Assembly: GCF_900114745.1 (NCBI RefSeq) | Contig: NZ_FOUB01000003.1 | Location: 1 to 64,000 of the forward strand | Length of the DNA stretch: 64,000 nt | DNA from: Nitrosomonas communis | Lineage (GTDB): Bacteria; Pseudomonadota; Gammaproteobacteria; Burkholderiales; Nitrosomonadaceae | Direction of reading: 5' to 3' | In this document: positions 27,758 to 38,507 of the stretch, piece by piece | Layout of the letters: each line of letters starts with the position of its first letter | How positions within the stretch are numbered: the stretch's first letter is position 1 | Translations under genes and position numbers: made by a program | Notes under the pieces: generated by a model | Database searches by the model: none | What the model was told of the DNA's origin: nothing | Seen by the model: only the letters and a program-made list of their open reading frames with translations

Positions 27758-28726
27758 ATGAAAGATATCAAAATTTTGCTTGGAGAGAAATTCAAGCGTT
27801 TATACTTTATAACGATAGTAATCATCATGCTGCTCATTCAGGCATCGGTGAGCTTTGCTGACAATAAGGAAGTAGATTTCCTCAAGGCAGCCCTGACAGG
27901 CGATATCGCAACTGTCGAAAAATTGCTAAAAGAAGGTATTAAGATCGATTTGCAGAACCCTGACGGGTTTACCGCACTGGCGGTTGCTGCGCAGAATGGG
28001 CATGCTGCTGTCGTGAACTTACTATTGAAAAATAATGCGGCAGTTGATCTCCAGAATGTTCAAGGAGGAACAGCATTGCTGCTAGCAGCTAAGAATGGCC
28101 ATGTAGATATAGTCGATGCCTTGTTGGCTAAAGGCGCCAATCCCGATCTGCAAAGCACAAACGGTTTATCACCCCTGATGGTTGCCTCTGCCCTTGGTCA
28201 TACTGCTATCGTCAACACTTTATTAGCAAAAGGAGCCAATCCGAATTTGCAAGACGAGGCTCAAACGACTGCACTGCACTTGGCTGCTCAGAATGGACAT
28301 TTGGAAAGTGTAAAAGCATTGCTAGTAAAAGGGGGCAAACCTGACTTGCAAGACACAAATGGTGCTTCTGCACTTATTTTAGCTGCTTTGTCAGGGCATC
28401 AGCCAGTGGTCGAAACATTGTTGGCCAGTGGTGCACAGCCTAATCTAAAGGCTGTCAACGACTTTACCGCCCTGATATTAGCTGCCCAGAATGGGCAAAC
28501 AGCTGTGGTTGAAACCTTACTGGCAAAAGGAGCCAATATCGACCAACAGAATCAGGATGGCGTCACGGCACTGATGTGGGCCGCCCTCCACGAGCATGAG
28601 GATGTGGTTAAATTGTTATTAGCAAAAGGTGCGGATTCCGAGCTTAAGAGTGCAAGCGGTAAAACTGCGCTGGATATGGCCAAGAATCCGGCGATCATTG
28701 AGCTGCTTAAAGCCGCTAATAATTAG
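27758..28726 (+). CDS. exported ankyrin-repeat protein
   Basis: From the ATG at 27758 the product has 322 residues. A signal peptide (FITIVIIMLLIQASVSFA) is cut near residue 35. The mature protein is about eight 33-residue ankyrin repeats with the usual TALxxAAxNGHxxVVxxLLxxGA pattern, so it is probably a periplasmic protein-binding scaffold. The partner is unknown. It follows a MITE copy and precedes ftsK with a 217-bp gap that shows no gene. Confidence 0.85.
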   Translation: MKDIKILLGEKFKRLYFITIVIIMLLIQASVSFADNKEVDFLKAALTGDIATVEKLLKEGIKIDLQNPDGFTALAVAAQNGHAAVVNLLLKNNAAVDLQNVQGGTALLLAAKNGHVDIVDALLAKGANPDLQSTNGLSPLMVASALGHTAIVNTLLAKGANPNLQDEAQTTALHLAAQNGHLESVKALLVKGGKPDLQDTNGASALILAALSGHQPVVETLLASGAQPNLKAVNDFTALILAAQNGQTAVVETLLAKGANIDQQNQDGVTALMWAALHEHEDVVKLLLAKGADSELKSASGKTALDMAKNPAIIELLKAANN

Positions 28727-28943
28727 TCAAGCTTTTCTGAATTCAACCATTGTTCAGATCTCGTGAAAAGGTTGTTTCGCTAGAAATCGTGGTAGTTACC
28801 TATGATAAGGTGCTTTGCAATCTCCCTATTGTTTCGCTGATTCATAAGTGAGTTAACCAATAATGATAAGAGCTTGCTTAAGAATTTCTTTATAATCTTC
28901 ATAACACCTAATTGGTTTTTGTTTCTTTATTTTTGATATTTAC

Positions 28944-31349
28944 ATGGCTGCTGTCAATAAACCAATGGCGAAAAAGGCTAACCCTAACCCTTTGCCTCCA
29001 AGAATCGCCAAATTGTTTCGAGAAGCTGGTACCCTGATACTGAGCGGTATCGCCTTGTATCTGATATTGATTTTTATTAGTTTTGATCGTACTGATCCCG
29101 GCTGGTCACATAGCGACCATATCGATCAGATCGGTAATGCCGGAGGCAGAGCTGGCGCCTGGCTGGCAGATTTGCTACTTTACCTGTTTGGCGCTTCAGC
29201 GTGGTGGTGGGTGGTTTTTTTCCTTTCGGCAGTCTTCTGGAGCTATCGCCGCATCGATATTGCCAGCATCTTCGATCCACGTGCGCTGCTCATTTCACTG
29301 ACAGGTTTTATGATTCTGCTGGCAGCCAGTAGCGGTTTCGAATCACTTCGTTTGAATACGATTAACCTATCACTTCCCTTAGTGCCGGGGGGGATACTGG
29401 GCGAAACCCTGAGTAAAAACCTTTCCCTGATACTTGGTTTTACTGGTACATCGCTCATTCTGGTTATTTTGATGGCGATAGGATTCAGTCTGTTTTCCGG
29501 GTTATCCTGGGTACGCATCACTGAAATGATAGGCGAAGCTATTGAAGAATCTTGCCTATCTCTATGGAACCGCTTATTGGCTCTGCGAGATCGTCGTCAT
29601 GAAGTGATTTCCTTCTTGATGCGCTTTAAGAAGAATAAAGAAGATAATGAATCGATCAGAGAGGCTTCCATGCGATTTAAGGAGGATAAAGAAGACAATC
29701 AGCCGATCAGAGAGGTTCCCGGGAAGCCTGTCAGAGAGAATCAAAAAAAGCCTGCCGAGTCTTCGTCCCCACCTTTGCGGATAGAGTTGCCTGAGCCCGC
29801 TATTCAGAAACCTGCGCGCCCTGTTAAAGAAAAAATAACCTCTTCTTTTACCGATTCATCTGATGCGCTGTTGCCACCGCTTCATTTGCTGGATGAGCCG
29901 CAAAAAGATGTTGAGCTGCTATCTAATGACACGCTGGAATTTACTTCCCGTCTGATCGAACGCAGATTGCAGGAGTTTGGGGTTGAAGTCAAAGTAGTGT
30001 CTGCCCATCCCGGGCCGGTCATTACTCGTTATGAAATTGAACCTGCTGTCGGTGTCAAAGGCAATCAAATCATTAATCTCGTCAAGGATCTGGCGCGCGC
30101 GCTTTCCGTTGCCAGCATTCGTGTGGTCGAAACCATTCCTGGTAAAACTACGATGGGTCTGGAGATTCCTAATCCCAAGCGGCAAATGGTTCGGCTGTAT
30201 GAGATCCTCAGTTCTCAGCCATATGCGGATATGGCATCGCCTTTGACCATTGCACTCGGCAAGGATATCAGCGGTCGCCCGATTGTATCTGATCTCGCGA
30301 AAATGCCGCATGCACTGGTGGCAGGTACAACCGGCTCGGGTAAATCAGTGGCGATCAATGCAGTCATTCTGAGTCTGCTTTACAAAGCCACACCTGAGCA
30401 AGTTCGACTGATTCTGATCGATCCGAAAATGCTGGAGCTGTCGGTTTATGAAGGAATTCCTCATTTGCTGACCTCGGTGGTGACCGATATGCGTGATGCG
30501 GCTAATGCGCTCAACTGGTGCGTGGCTGAAATGGAACGGCGATATAAGCTGATGTCTTCCCTCGGAGTGCGTAATCTTGCTGGCTATAACCAAAAAGTCC
30601 GTGATGCCAAGAATAATGAGGAAGTACTGACTAATCCACTTAGTATAGCGCCGGATGGACCTGCGCAGCTTGAAGAAATGCCACTGATTGTGGTGGTGAT
30701 CGATGAACTAGCTGATCTGATGATGATCATGGGAAAAAAGGTCGAGAAACTGATCGCACGACTTGCACAGAAAGCCCGTGCGGCGGGAATCCATCTGCTA
30801 TTGGCGACGCAACGGCCTTCAGTCGATGTCATCACGGGTCTGATCAAAGCCAACATTCCCACCCGAATAGCTTTCCAGGTTTCCAGTAAAATTGATTCGC
30901 GTACCATTCTTGATCAAATGGGTGCAGAAGCCTTGCTTGGTCAGGGTGACATGCTCTATCTGCCACCAGGCAGCGGTTATCCGCAGCGGGTCCATGGCGC
31001 ATTCGTGGCTGATCATGAAGTGCATCAAGTAGTGGAATATCTCAAGGAACACGGTGAACCGTGCTATGTTGAGGAAGTGCTCAAAGCAAGTGATGAAGAG
31101 AGCGAATTGAGCGGCGAGAATGGTGAAACAAGCAGGCAGGCAGGAGGGGAATCGGATCCATTATATGATGAAGCAGTGGCCATTGTGCTCAAATCACGCC
31201 GTGCTTCGATCTCGCTGGTGCAAAGACAATTGCGTATTGGTTACAATCGCGCAGCGCGCTTAATCGAAGAAATGGAACGCGCTGGCCTTGTTTCCGCCAT
31301 GCAGAGCAATGGTAACCGGGAAGTTTTAGCCCCTAACCGAGATGACTAA
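28944..31349 (+). CDS. ftsK: DNA translocase FtsK
   Basis: The product has 801 residues. Four N-terminal membrane helices (about 30-195) anchor it at the septum. A short charged linker includes an imperfect tandem repeat ([30 protein letters not shown]). The RecA-type motor has Walker [13 protein letters not shown] and Walker [17 protein letters not shown]-terminal winged gamma domain ([20 protein letters not shown]) should read KOPS sites. It drives chromosome dimer resolution at division. It precedes lolA and rarA, the order common in proteobacteria. Confidence 0.95.
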   Translation: MAAVNKPMAKKANPNPLPPRIAKLFREAGTLILSGIALYLILIFISFDRTDPGWSHSDHIDQIGNAGGRAGAWLADLLLYLFGASAWWWVVFFLSAVFWSYRRIDIASIFDPRALLISLTGFMILLAASSGFESLRLNTINLSLPLVPGGILGETLSKNLSLILGFTGTSLILVILMAIGFSLFSGLSWVRITEMIGEAIEESCLSLWNRLLALRDRRHEVISFLMRFKKNKEDNESIREASMRFKEDKEDNQPIREVPGKPVRENQKKPAESSSPPLRIELPEPAIQKPARPVKEKITSSFTDSSDALLPPLHLLDEPQKDVELLSNDTLEFTSRLIERRLQEFGVEVKVVSAHPGPVITRYEIEPAVGVKGNQIINLVKDLARALSVASIRVVETIPGKTTMGLEIPNPKRQMVRLYEILSSQPYADMASPLTIALGKDISGRPIVSDLAKMPHALVAGTTGSGKSVAINAVILSLLYKATPEQVRLILIDPKMLELSVYEGIPHLLTSVVTDMRDAANALNWCVAEMERRYKLMSSLGVRNLAGYNQKVRDAKNNEEVLTNPLSIAPDGPAQLEEMPLIVVVIDELADLMMIMGKKVEKLIARLAQKARAAGIHLLLATQRPSVDVITGLIKANIPTRIAFQVSSKIDSRTILDQMGAEALLGQGDMLYLPPGSGYPQRVHGAFVADHEVHQVVEYLKEHGEPCYVEEVLKASDEESELSGENGETSRQAGGESDPLYDEAVAIVLKSRRASISLVQRQLRIGYNRAARLIEEMERAGLVSAMQSNGNREVLAPNRDD

Positions 31350-31590
31350 GGAAGCAGTGATTAATTGCCTGCGCAAGTGAATGGCCGTGTTGGGTGGTAC
31401 TCAGAAACTCGCAAACTCTAAACTCGCTTTGCTCGTTTTCTCGTTTCTCATGCTCTGTCCACCTTGCACTTGGTCTTGGCTCGACTAATTAATCAAAGCG
31501 TTCGCGCGTGAATAATGATCAAATTGAATGGATAATGAAAACATGTCTACTCATACCCGCTCCATTCAAATATTATTTTTAAGGAGCAGC

Positions 31591-32205
31591 ATGATTCGAT
31601 TTAGCTTATATTGCTTACTTTGCTTACTTCCCCTTTTTGCTCAAGCCTCTGCTATCAATAGCCTTAGAACATTCGTGCAGAAAGCACAAACTTTCAAAGC
31701 GGTATTTTCACAAACTTTGCTTAATAAAAATATTCAGGTAATGCAGGAAGCCACTGGTGTCATGATGTTTGAACGACCGGGCAAGTTTCGCTGGATGTAT
31801 GAGAAACCCTACCAGCAATTGATCGTCGGTGACGGTAGCAGGGTATGGTTCTACGATCAAGATCTCAATCAAGTTACGGTACGTCAGCTGGATGTGGCGA
31901 TCGGCAGCAGTCCGGCTGCTTTATTGGCGGGCAGTAGTACGATCGAACGAAATTTTGATCTTACAGAAGTCGAGGTGAATGATGAGATGGAATGGCTGGA
32001 AGCTATACCCAAAACTAAGGAAAGTTCATTTGAATTGATCCGCATGGGTTTTTCTCAAAAAGGAGAATTGCGTGAAATGGTTTTACGCGATAATTTCGGC
32101 CAGTTTACCTTATTGGTATTTACTGATCTCGAAACCAATCCCGTTCTTGCCTCCGATTTATTTCAGTTTACCCCACCCAAAGGGGCCGATGTGATCAGTG
32201 ACTGA
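31591..32205 (+). CDS. lolA: outer-membrane lipoprotein carrier LolA
   Basis: The ATG at 31591 is chosen because of the AAGGAG ribosome site. The product has 204 residues with a signal peptide ending at QASA (about residue 20). The LolA core is seen in [52 protein letters not shown] and [11 protein letters not shown]. It ferries lipoproteins through the periplasm from LolCDE to LolB. It overlaps rarA by eight bases. The stretch 31350-31590 upstream shows no gene. Confidence 0.92.
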   Translation: MIRFSLYCLLCLLPLFAQASAINSLRTFVQKAQTFKAVFSQTLLNKNIQVMQEATGVMMFERPGKFRWMYEKPYQQLIVGDGSRVWFYDQDLNQVTVRQLDVAIGSSPAALLAGSSTIERNFDLTEVEVNDEMEWLEAIPKTKESSFELIRMGFSQKGELREMVLRDNFGQFTLLVFTDLETNPVLASDLFQFTPPKGADVISD

Positions 32206-33520
32206 TCTATTTACCCAGCGAAAACCCATTGCGCCATTAGCTGAGCGTTTACGACCTCAATCCTTGAATGATGTCATTGGTCAAACGCATCTGTTAGGCG
32301 CTGGTAAACCTCTCCGTCTTGCCTTTGAATCTGGTAAACCGCATTCCATGATTTTATGGGGACCGCCGGGCAGTGGAAAAACGACCCTGGCACGTCTCAT
32401 GGCGCACGTGTTTGATGCTGAATTTATTGCGCTGTCGGCAGTACTGTCTGGTGTAAAAGATATCCGTGAAGCGGTTGAACGGGCGCAGCAGATATTGCAG
32501 CAATCAGGTCGCCGCACTCTATTGTTCGTGGATGAAGTACACCGCTTTAATAAGGCACAACAAGATGCTTTTCTGCCTTATGTTGAGCAGGGATTGATTA
32601 CCTTTATCGGTGCCACTACCGAAAATCCCTCATTTGAAGTCAATCGTGCACTCCTTTCGCGCGCGCAAGTGTATATGCTGAGCCCTTTATCCGAGCAGGA
32701 ACTTAAGCAATTGCTTGAGCGCGCCTGTCAGTTAGAGCTGCAGAAAATGCATTTCTCAGATGAAGCAAAAAATCTCCTGATCACCTTTGCCGATGGTGAT
32801 GCGCGGCGCTTATTGAACCTGCTCGAGCAGGCGGATATTGCTGCCGAGACCGAAGGCATAAGTGAGATCGATGCAGACTTTGTCCGCAATGTGCTATCGC
32901 GCAGTATGCGTCTCTTTGATAAAGGTGGTGACGAATTTTACGATCAGATTTCAGCCTTACATAAATCGATCCGCGGTTCTTCCCCGGACGCCGCTCTTTA
33001 CTGGATGTGCCGCATGCTCGATAGTGGTGCCGATCCGCTCTATATCGGTCGGCGCCTCATTCGTACTGCTACCGAGGATATTGGCCTTGCTGATCCGCGT
33101 GCACTGACCATTACACTCGATGCCTGTAATGCTTATGAGCGCCTCGGCAGCCCGGAAGGTGAATTGGCGCTAGTACAGGCAACGCTCTACCTGGCTTGTG
33201 CTCCCAAAAGTAACGCAGCTTACCTTGCTTACAAAAAAGCCCGCTCATATGTCGAGCACGATCAATCGCGCCGTGTACCACTACGATTACGTAACGCGCC
33301 TACCAAGCTTATGAAAGACATGGGTTTTGGGCAATACTACCGTTACGCGCATGATGAGCTAGAAGCTTATGCCGCGGGTGAAAGTTATTTCCCAGATGAC
33401 ATGCCGCTAGTGGATTTCTATCACCCTACCTCCTACGGGCTGGAGGCGAAAATTGCTGAAAAAATGCAGTACTTAAAAAAACTGGATGAACAGGTAAAAA
33501 AGCGTCATACAAAACCTTGA
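32198..33520 (+). CDS. rarA: replication-associated recombination protein RarA
   Basis: The product has 440 residues, with a GTG start within the end of lolA. It is an AAA+ clamp-loader-like ATPase with Walker [14 protein letters not shown] (near 55), Walker [11 protein letters not shown] and sensor [12 protein letters not shown]. The C-terminal domains match the MgsA/RarA/WRNIP1 family ([39 protein letters not shown]). It acts at stalled replication forks. Confidence 0.93.
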   Translation: MTDLFTQRKPIAPLAERLRPQSLNDVIGQTHLLGAGKPLRLAFESGKPHSMILWGPPGSGKTTLARLMAHVFDAEFIALSAVLSGVKDIREAVERAQQILQQSGRRTLLFVDEVHRFNKAQQDAFLPYVEQGLITFIGATTENPSFEVNRALLSRAQVYMLSPLSEQELKQLLERACQLELQKMHFSDEAKNLLITFADGDARRLLNLLEQADIAAETEGISEIDADFVRNVLSRSMRLFDKGGDEFYDQISALHKSIRGSSPDAALYWMCRMLDSGADPLYIGRRLIRTATEDIGLADPRALTITLDACNAYERLGSPEGELALVQATLYLACAPKSNAAYLAYKKARSYVEHDQSRRVPLRLRNAPTKLMKDMGFGQYYRYAHDELEAYAAGESYFPDDMPLVDFYHPTSYGLEAKIAEKMQYLKKLDEQVKKRHTKP

Positions 33521-33575
33521 GGACTAATAAAAGAATCATAAAGAACGAATATACTTGCGTCCTTCTTCTCCTATC

Positions 33576-34787
33576 CTAGTAAACAGCTTTTAATTTCCGG
33601 TCTGATGTCAGCTTGATTCTACAATTGAGTTTGCTGCTGTGTTCATCCAAGGTGCGCTGCAGCCAATGTGCATCTTCTGCTGAAGCGCGGTTCAACCGGA
33701 AATGCTTGATTTGCAGCGGCACCATTTCCAAGCTAACCAATTTACCCGTGGCAGGTGCAACACTGACAAAATACATCAAGGATAAGTCGCCACGATAATG
33801 CTGGTAACCACCTATACCTTCATAATCATTCAGAAAATCACCGCATCCATACAAAATAAGTTTTTCTTTGTACACTTCCAGTCCGATAGGATGATGAGAA
33901 GAGTGACCATGCAGCAAGTCTATCTCGGCAGAATCAATCAGCATGTGAGAAAAATCAATGTGTTCCTCGGGAATACGATAACCCCAATTTCCACCCCAGT
34001 GGATGGAAACGATGACAATATCGCCAGGGCGCTTATTCTGACGCACGAGTGCTGCAATGTGATCAACCGTTTTGCGGGATAAATCGGTTAAGAAATAAAC
34101 ACCTGCTTTCCTGGCCGAAGCTGTCCATTCATAGGAAATGCCGCTGGATTCCGTGCCACAGGAAATGACAATGACTCTTCCTTTTGAGGGAATATCCAAG
34201 ATAGCCGGCGATTGTGCTGCCTGCAAGTTTGTACCGGCACCGGCAGTTTTGATGTGAGCATTGGTCAGGATGCGTAAGGTTTCAGTCAAACCGGCATATC
34301 CCCAGTCCAGTACATGATTATTTGCCAGTACACAGCAATCAATTTTTGCAACGGTGAGAGAGGGCACATTTTCAGGATGCATGCGGTAGTGGATGCCTTT
34401 ATTCACCCAAAACTCATCGCTGGTAGTAATGCTCGTTTCCAGATTAATTATACGTGCATCGGGTGCTATTTTTTCCAGTTCAATCAGCGCATCGCCCCAA
34501 ATATAATCGAAGCTTACCGGTCTGGGAATTTTGCCATTGATTTCTTCGGCCAGTTCGACATACTCTTGCGCATTTTCTACATAGGGTTCATATAATTGCG
34601 GTTTGCTGGGGTGAGGCAATATTTGATCGATTCCTCTACCCGTCATCACATCACCGCATAAAAACAGTGTAATGGGCGTTTTTTGTGTGGATGCTTCAGA
34701 GTCGGTTATTGCCATTGCTTTCTCTATACCGGTAGTCAATGTCAGGAGAGCTGCGGATGATCCGATTAGAAAATCGCGTCGTTTCAT
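33576..34787 (-). CDS. CapA-family metallophosphatase-like protein, Tat-exported
   Basis: The product has 403 residues. The N-terminus MKRRDFLIGSSAALL is a twin-arginine signal. The CapA/PgsA fold shows LFLCGDVMTGRGID (about 42-55), NLETSITTS, ANNHVLDWGYAGL, and HWGGNWGY with HGHSSHHPIG. CapA proteins take part in poly-gamma-glutamate synthesis in some bacteria, but no capBC genes are present, so a polymer role cannot be claimed. It is followed on the same strand by nothing obvious and preceded by a THUMP gene 24 bp upstream. Confidence 0.82.
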   Translation of the reverse strand: MKRRDFLIGSSAALLTLTTGIEKAMAITDSEASTQKTPITLFLCGDVMTGRGIDQILPHPSKPQLYEPYVENAQEYVELAEEINGKIPRPVSFDYIWGDALIELEKIAPDARIINLETSITTSDEFWVNKGIHYRMHPENVPSLTVAKIDCCVLANNHVLDWGYAGLTETLRILTNAHIKTAGAGTNLQAAQSPAILDIPSKGRVIVISCGTESSGISYEWTASARKAGVYFLTDLSRKTVDHIAALVRQNKRPGDIVIVSIHWGGNWGYRIPEEHIDFSHMLIDSAEIDLLHGHSSHHPIGLEVYKEKLILYGCGDFLNDYEGIGGYQHYRGDLSLMYFVSVAPATGKLVSLEMVPLQIKHFRLNRASAEDAHWLQRTLDEHSSKLNCRIKLTSDRKLKAVY

Positions 34788-34811
34788 TTGAACTCATCAG
34801 TCATTGCTGAA

Positions 34812-35351
34812 TTAGCCCAATTTTAAGAACGGATAGCAGTTGCGTTGTTCACGGGTCCATAACGAGAAGCCTGCCTGCTGTGCGACGATTTCAACATCCA
34901 GAATTACGTCAGGATCATCAAATGTTACTTTGCCCTCAGCCCCTAGTGATCGTAATTGCTCATTCAGATAGTCGCCGAGTAAACCTGCTTCATCCTGGCT
35001 TTTTATCGTGCCATAGAAGCCACGCCGATGCATACGTACATGGAAACTGCGATGGGCCAATTGGGGCAGAAATGACTGAATGCACTGTTTGGCCTTTTCC
35101 TCGAATGCTGAGAGTGTCTGAAAAAAGAAGCAGTGAGTACAAGGAATGACTCGACAGAATACGCGCTTATAAGCTGGATCTTTTTGCATGTCCTGGAGAA
35201 AAGATTTGAGAAATGTTTCGGTATTCTCAACCTTGAGGGTCAGCACGTTGCGAAAAGGTGTCTTTTCAACATGATCATAATGCGATAGTAAAGAAAAAGC
35301 TTCCTTAAAGCAATTTTCTGCGATAGTGACCACAACGTTCCAATCTTTCAT
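34812..35351 (-). CDS. THUMP-domain protein
   Basis: The product has 179 residues. The C-terminal half matches a THUMP RNA-binding domain (FHVRMHRRGFYGTIKSQDEA; DPDVILDVEIVAQQAGFSLW). The N-terminal half carries CRVIPCTHCFFF, with three close cysteines. Similar stand-alone THUMP proteins act with tRNA-modifying enzymes (TAN1-like). It lies 24 bp upstream of the CapA-like gene on the same strand. Confidence 0.75.
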   Translation of the reverse strand: MKDWNVVVTIAENCFKEAFSLLSHYDHVEKTPFRNVLTLKVENTETFLKSFLQDMQKDPAYKRVFCRVIPCTHCFFFQTLSAFEEKAKQCIQSFLPQLAHRSFHVRMHRRGFYGTIKSQDEAGLLGDYLNEQLRSLGAEGKVTFDDPDVILDVEIVAQQAGFSLWTREQRNCYPFLKLG

Positions 35352-35426
35352 GATGATTTACCTTCGAATGATAAGTAATGGATGCATGATTTGGCTTTAG
35401 AGAAAGATGCCAGGCCCGAATAACTT

Positions 35427-35528
35427 ATTCCATTTCTAAATCAAGCCTAACTCTATTCACTTCGCCTTGCCATTTATTTATACTGTCTACCGTCTGCCTT
35501 CATCTCATGTTTGATTTAGAAATAAAAT
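35427..35528 (+). repeat. MITE-like inverted-repeat element, copy 7, diverged
   Basis: A copy with several changes (core CCATTTATTTATACTGTCTACCGTCTGCC; right end AGAAATAAAAT). It is the most decayed full-length copy. It lies 75 bp upstream of the THUMP gene. The stretch 35529-35787 after it shows no intact gene. Confidence 0.8.
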
Positions 35529-35787
35529 CTGAACTACTCACTCCCCCGAAATAATTAAAGAGCGCCTCTAAAAATACTTGACAAGTTTTTGGACGACAAA
35601 AATTCAATTTTGTGCCGCACTGATAAATTCCCACGGTAGTCACCTTAGATGCAGTGATGAGCCATTTTCAGTATGGTTTTGCTGTTTTGTCGGGATGAGT
35701 CTAGTTTATCCTCATTGACTGGCTTACCAGGCGCCAAAAAAAGCCGTGTGATGATGGCGTTATCGATAATAATCCATAAACATCAAC

Positions 35788-36690
35788 ATGACGAACTTGG
35801 ATAAAACTTCAGTCAGAGATGAATTCAGCCGTTTAAAAGCAGACTTTGATCGTCTTGGTGCTAAAGGTAAATGATCGTCTGAAAGCCAGGCAATCATAAA
35901 CAGCCTGTTTATGATGGTCGGACTGATTCTGGCGCTCTTTCTTGAGCGCAGCACTAAAAAAGACAGTAGCCATTCCAGCCAACCCTCTTCATTCACATCG
36001 AAAGATGAATCCGTGTTAAGTCATCCTGGAAGTAACGGCAAAGGCAAAAGTGAGAACAAAGACTAGGCCAGCAATACCCACGTTAACGAAACCGTTACGG
36101 TTTCTCCAGTGCTCGCCTGCGAAGCGTGCGCACAAGATCACAAGATCTCAGTGATGTTCTCTGTATTGATCATGAAAGGCGCACCAAGATCGATATGGTA
36201 TTTGAGAAAGTCATTGATCATGTGGATGCTGAAATCAAACGCTGTCCAGCCTGTGGTGCCACGATAAAAGGCGTCTTCCCGCCGGACATACACGGCCTGT
36301 TACAATATGGCGATGGTTTAAAGACTTTTGTGATTAACTTACTGATCGGTCAGATGGTTGCTCTGAACCGGGTGCAGAAGTTGGTGAAATCGATGATAGG
36401 GGTCGTAATTGCTGAGGTCAGCTTGTTAAAGTTCGTGCTGCGTCTTCATCAGGCCTGGCAAGCTGGGAGTAGTAAGCTGTCGAGAAGATACTCAATTCAC
36501 CCGCGATTAATGTCGATGAAACGTCTTTCCGAATTGACATGAAGAACGACTGGATGCATGTCTATTCATCAAATGACATCACCCTCAAGTTTTTGCACCG
36601 AACCCGGGGTAAAGCGGCGATCGAAGCAATTAACATCAAATTGATTGGATATCCCGGTTGGCTGTTGTTGTTTAGGTTTCGCCCAAACCG
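35788..36690 (+). pseudogene. IS66-family transposase (TnpC), broken and truncated
   Basis: The frame from ATG 35788 reads MTNLDKTSVRDEFSRLKADF, meets a TGA near 35872 and a TAG near 36065, then resumes as VFEKVIDHVDAEIKRCPACG, LLQYGDGLKTFVINLLIGQM and NRVQKLVKSMIGVVIAE. After a frameshift near 36470 it continues INVDETSFRIDMKNDWMHVY and FLHRTRGKAAIEAINIK, then homology stops. These are IS66 TnpC landmarks including the zinc-finger CPxCG. At least two stops, one frameshift and a missing C-terminal third make it dead. Confidence 0.85.
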
Positions 36691-36835
36691 TGAGTGATAT
36701 TAATTAAGTCTGGGCAGCCAAAGCTGGCCATGAACTCTGTGAAAATATTTTGGACACGGTTTGGTGCCGAAGATTGTGTGAGGTAGTGAACTACCAAGTA
36801 CTTGGATAAAAAGTAAGATTACTATATTAATCCAG

Positions 36836-36895
36836 ATGAGTGACTGGTGCGGAGCGTGTGACTTCGACGTCAAAGACAACGACATAACGGGCGCG
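36836..36895 (+). pseudogene. possible cryptochrome/photolyase-related fragment
   Basis: The frame gives MSDWCGACDFDVKDNDITGA. This resembles the stretch with MSDYCxxCxYDVK in deoxyribodipyrimidine photolyase-related proteins that precedes ACPFN. Sequence on either side does not extend the match. The rest of 36691-36985 shows no gene. Recognition rests on a short motif only. Confidence 0.35.
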
Positions 36896-36985
36896 GTATC
36901 CGTAGCAGCAGTGGGTAAAGTTAATTTTTATGCTATTTTTAGTGGCAGGGTGTTATTTAGGCTATTGACAGAGGTCGGCTAATGG

Positions 36986-37069
36986 GTGACTTTGTCGGCT
37001 TCCCCTTGCCGTATTATTTAATACTGTCTGCGGCTCGCCTTCGCGTCATTTTTGATTTGGAAATGGAAT
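36986..37069 (+). repeat. MITE-like inverted-repeat element, copy 8, left end missing
   Basis: The copy begins inside the element (GTGACTTTGTCGGC) and is intact to the right terminus (GATTTGGAAATGGAAT), so about 19 bases of the left arm are lost. It lies in the debris zone after IS66. The following 37070-37353 shows no convincing gene. Confidence 0.88.
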
Positions 37070-37353
37070 TACGTGGCAATTGGCGAAAAGCAGATCCTCC
37101 ACTTTTCCTACTCCAATCACATCAACCAAATGCTTGGTTATCTTCCAGCTAATATCAATAATGGGTTCTGGTGAGTTAGTTATTTATTTGGCCTCTTCCG
37201 CAGAATCTGTGGAGAAGATATAGAATGGCAGCGAAGTTTTTGTGATTTTGAAGCAGTTTTGATCAGGAAAGGGATGGATATTTATCTCCGTTATAGGCCA
37301 TGATCAAACTAAATAGCTCCAGAACAGAATGGAATGGAGAATCTGGCTATTTT

Positions 37354-37518
37354 TTATTTGCGATGGCTGAGGATCAGTGCGGCAATCTCTACACCTAAGC
37401 CAAGGCTCAGAAGGACCACTCCAACCCATGCATTCTCTGGTGCCAGAAAGATGAGCACACCCCCTAAAATAAATAGCGAAATAGATAAAATGCGTTTGGT
37501 ACGAGGGTTTCTGATCAT
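37354..37518 (-). CDS. small two-helix membrane protein
   Basis: From the ATG at 37518 the product has 54 residues; this start has a GAGGAG ribosome site at proper spacing, whereas two upstream ATGs do not. The chain is MIRNPRTKRIL followed by two hydrophobic helices (SISLFILGGVLIFLA and VGVVLLSLGLGVEIAALIL) and a basic tail. It is a conserved-looking small inner-membrane protein of unknown role. Confidence 0.65.
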   Translation of the reverse strand: MIRNPRTKRILSISLFILGGVLIFLAPENAWVGVVLLSLGLGVEIAALILSHRK

Positions 37519-37939
37519 ACTAATTCTCCTCATCATGCTGAAAAATTTTGACTATGTTTATAGCTGATTCGAGTGCTTGAAAAAAGATCTATCTGGATCT
37601 ATATAGAGTAGATTTTATACTAATTAGTGCCACTAACGCTCGCGGCGAGGCTGGAAAATGAAATTTGATATTTATCGAAATATTTGTTTTACCTGGGTTG
37701 AAAATATAGTGAGTATTCTTATATTAAGATCAGTACATATTGTTTCCTTATATGACTATCAGTGAGCATATTAATGGATTTTTGAAATTTATAGACATGA
37801 GAAAAAATTTGTGCAAATGGAAAATATCAGAGCGAACCTAAGAATTTTTTCGCAAGAGAAGATAGGCAGGTACGCTACATGAAAATACTGTGGGGCAACC
37901 CGATTAAATATACTTTTATTGTGATATGGAGGTTATGAA
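37519..37939. other. AT-rich intergenic stretch, no gene seen
   Basis: About 420 bp between the small membrane protein and the hsp20 gene. It is AT-rich with many short stops in all frames. The promoter of hsp20 should be here, but I could not identify a convincing heat-shock promoter. Confidence 0.5.
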
Positions 37940-38377
37940 ATGGCTATTATGCGTTATGAACCTTGGGGGTTATTGACTCAACTTCAGAAAGAACTGGAGC
38001 AGATGCGCGGTGATGCGGCAAGAGAAGGCTCCTCTGCTACGGCGGAGTGGGTTCCAGCAGTGGATATCAAGGAAGAGCCTGATAAGTTTGTGTTGCTCGC
38101 TGATCTGCCCGGGGTTAAGCCAGAGGAGATAGATGTCAGTATGGAGAATGGAGTATTGACGGTTAAAGGTGAGAAAAGGACTGAAGCCAAGACTGAAGAA
38201 GAAGGTTATAAGCGCGTTGAGAGAACGTATGGCTCTTTTTATCGACGCTTTAGTCTGCCAGATACGGCAAATCCGGATGCTATCTCTGCTGTTTCTAAAC
38301 ATGGTGTGCTGGAGATTGTTATTCCCAAGCGGGAATCAGTGCAACCTAAGAAAATTAATGTGGCATCAAACGAGTAA
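37940..38377 (+). CDS. small heat-shock protein, Hsp20 family
   Basis: The product has 145 residues, preceded by a TGGAGG ribosome site. The alpha-crystallin domain spans about 38-130, with EEPDKFVLLADLPGVKPEEI, NGVLTVKGEKR and the hallmark SKHGVLEIVIPK. A short N-terminal arm (MAIMRYEPWGLLTQLQKEL) and a C-terminal tail frame it. It should form oligomers and hold unfolding proteins. Followed by a clear terminator. Confidence 0.93.
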   Translation: MAIMRYEPWGLLTQLQKELEQMRGDAAREGSSATAEWVPAVDIKEEPDKFVLLADLPGVKPEEIDVSMENGVLTVKGEKRTEAKTEEEGYKRVERTYGSFYRRFSLPDTANPDAISAVSKHGVLEIVIPKRESVQPKKINVASNE

Positions 38378-38381
38378 TAAA

Positions 38382-38408
38382 ATGGAGCCTTCGGGCTCCA
38401 TTCTTTTT
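38382..38408 (+). terminator. Rho-independent terminator of hsp20
   Basis: Stem ATGGAGCC / GGCTCCAT with a TTCG tetraloop, followed by TCTTTTT. It starts five bases after the hsp20 stop. Confidence 0.9.
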
Positions 38409-38507
38409 AGAATGCTTTGAATAAAAGTCCCCTGTATAAAAAATTATTTTACTGAGACCTGTAATTCATGAAAGAATTACAGGCTTGCTAATTTTCTTGT
38501 TTTTCTC

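Noticed and set aside
33576..34787. CapA-like gene as part of a poly-gamma-glutamate capsule operon
   Set aside because: No capB, capC or capE-like genes are nearby; the neighbours are a THUMP protein and rarA.
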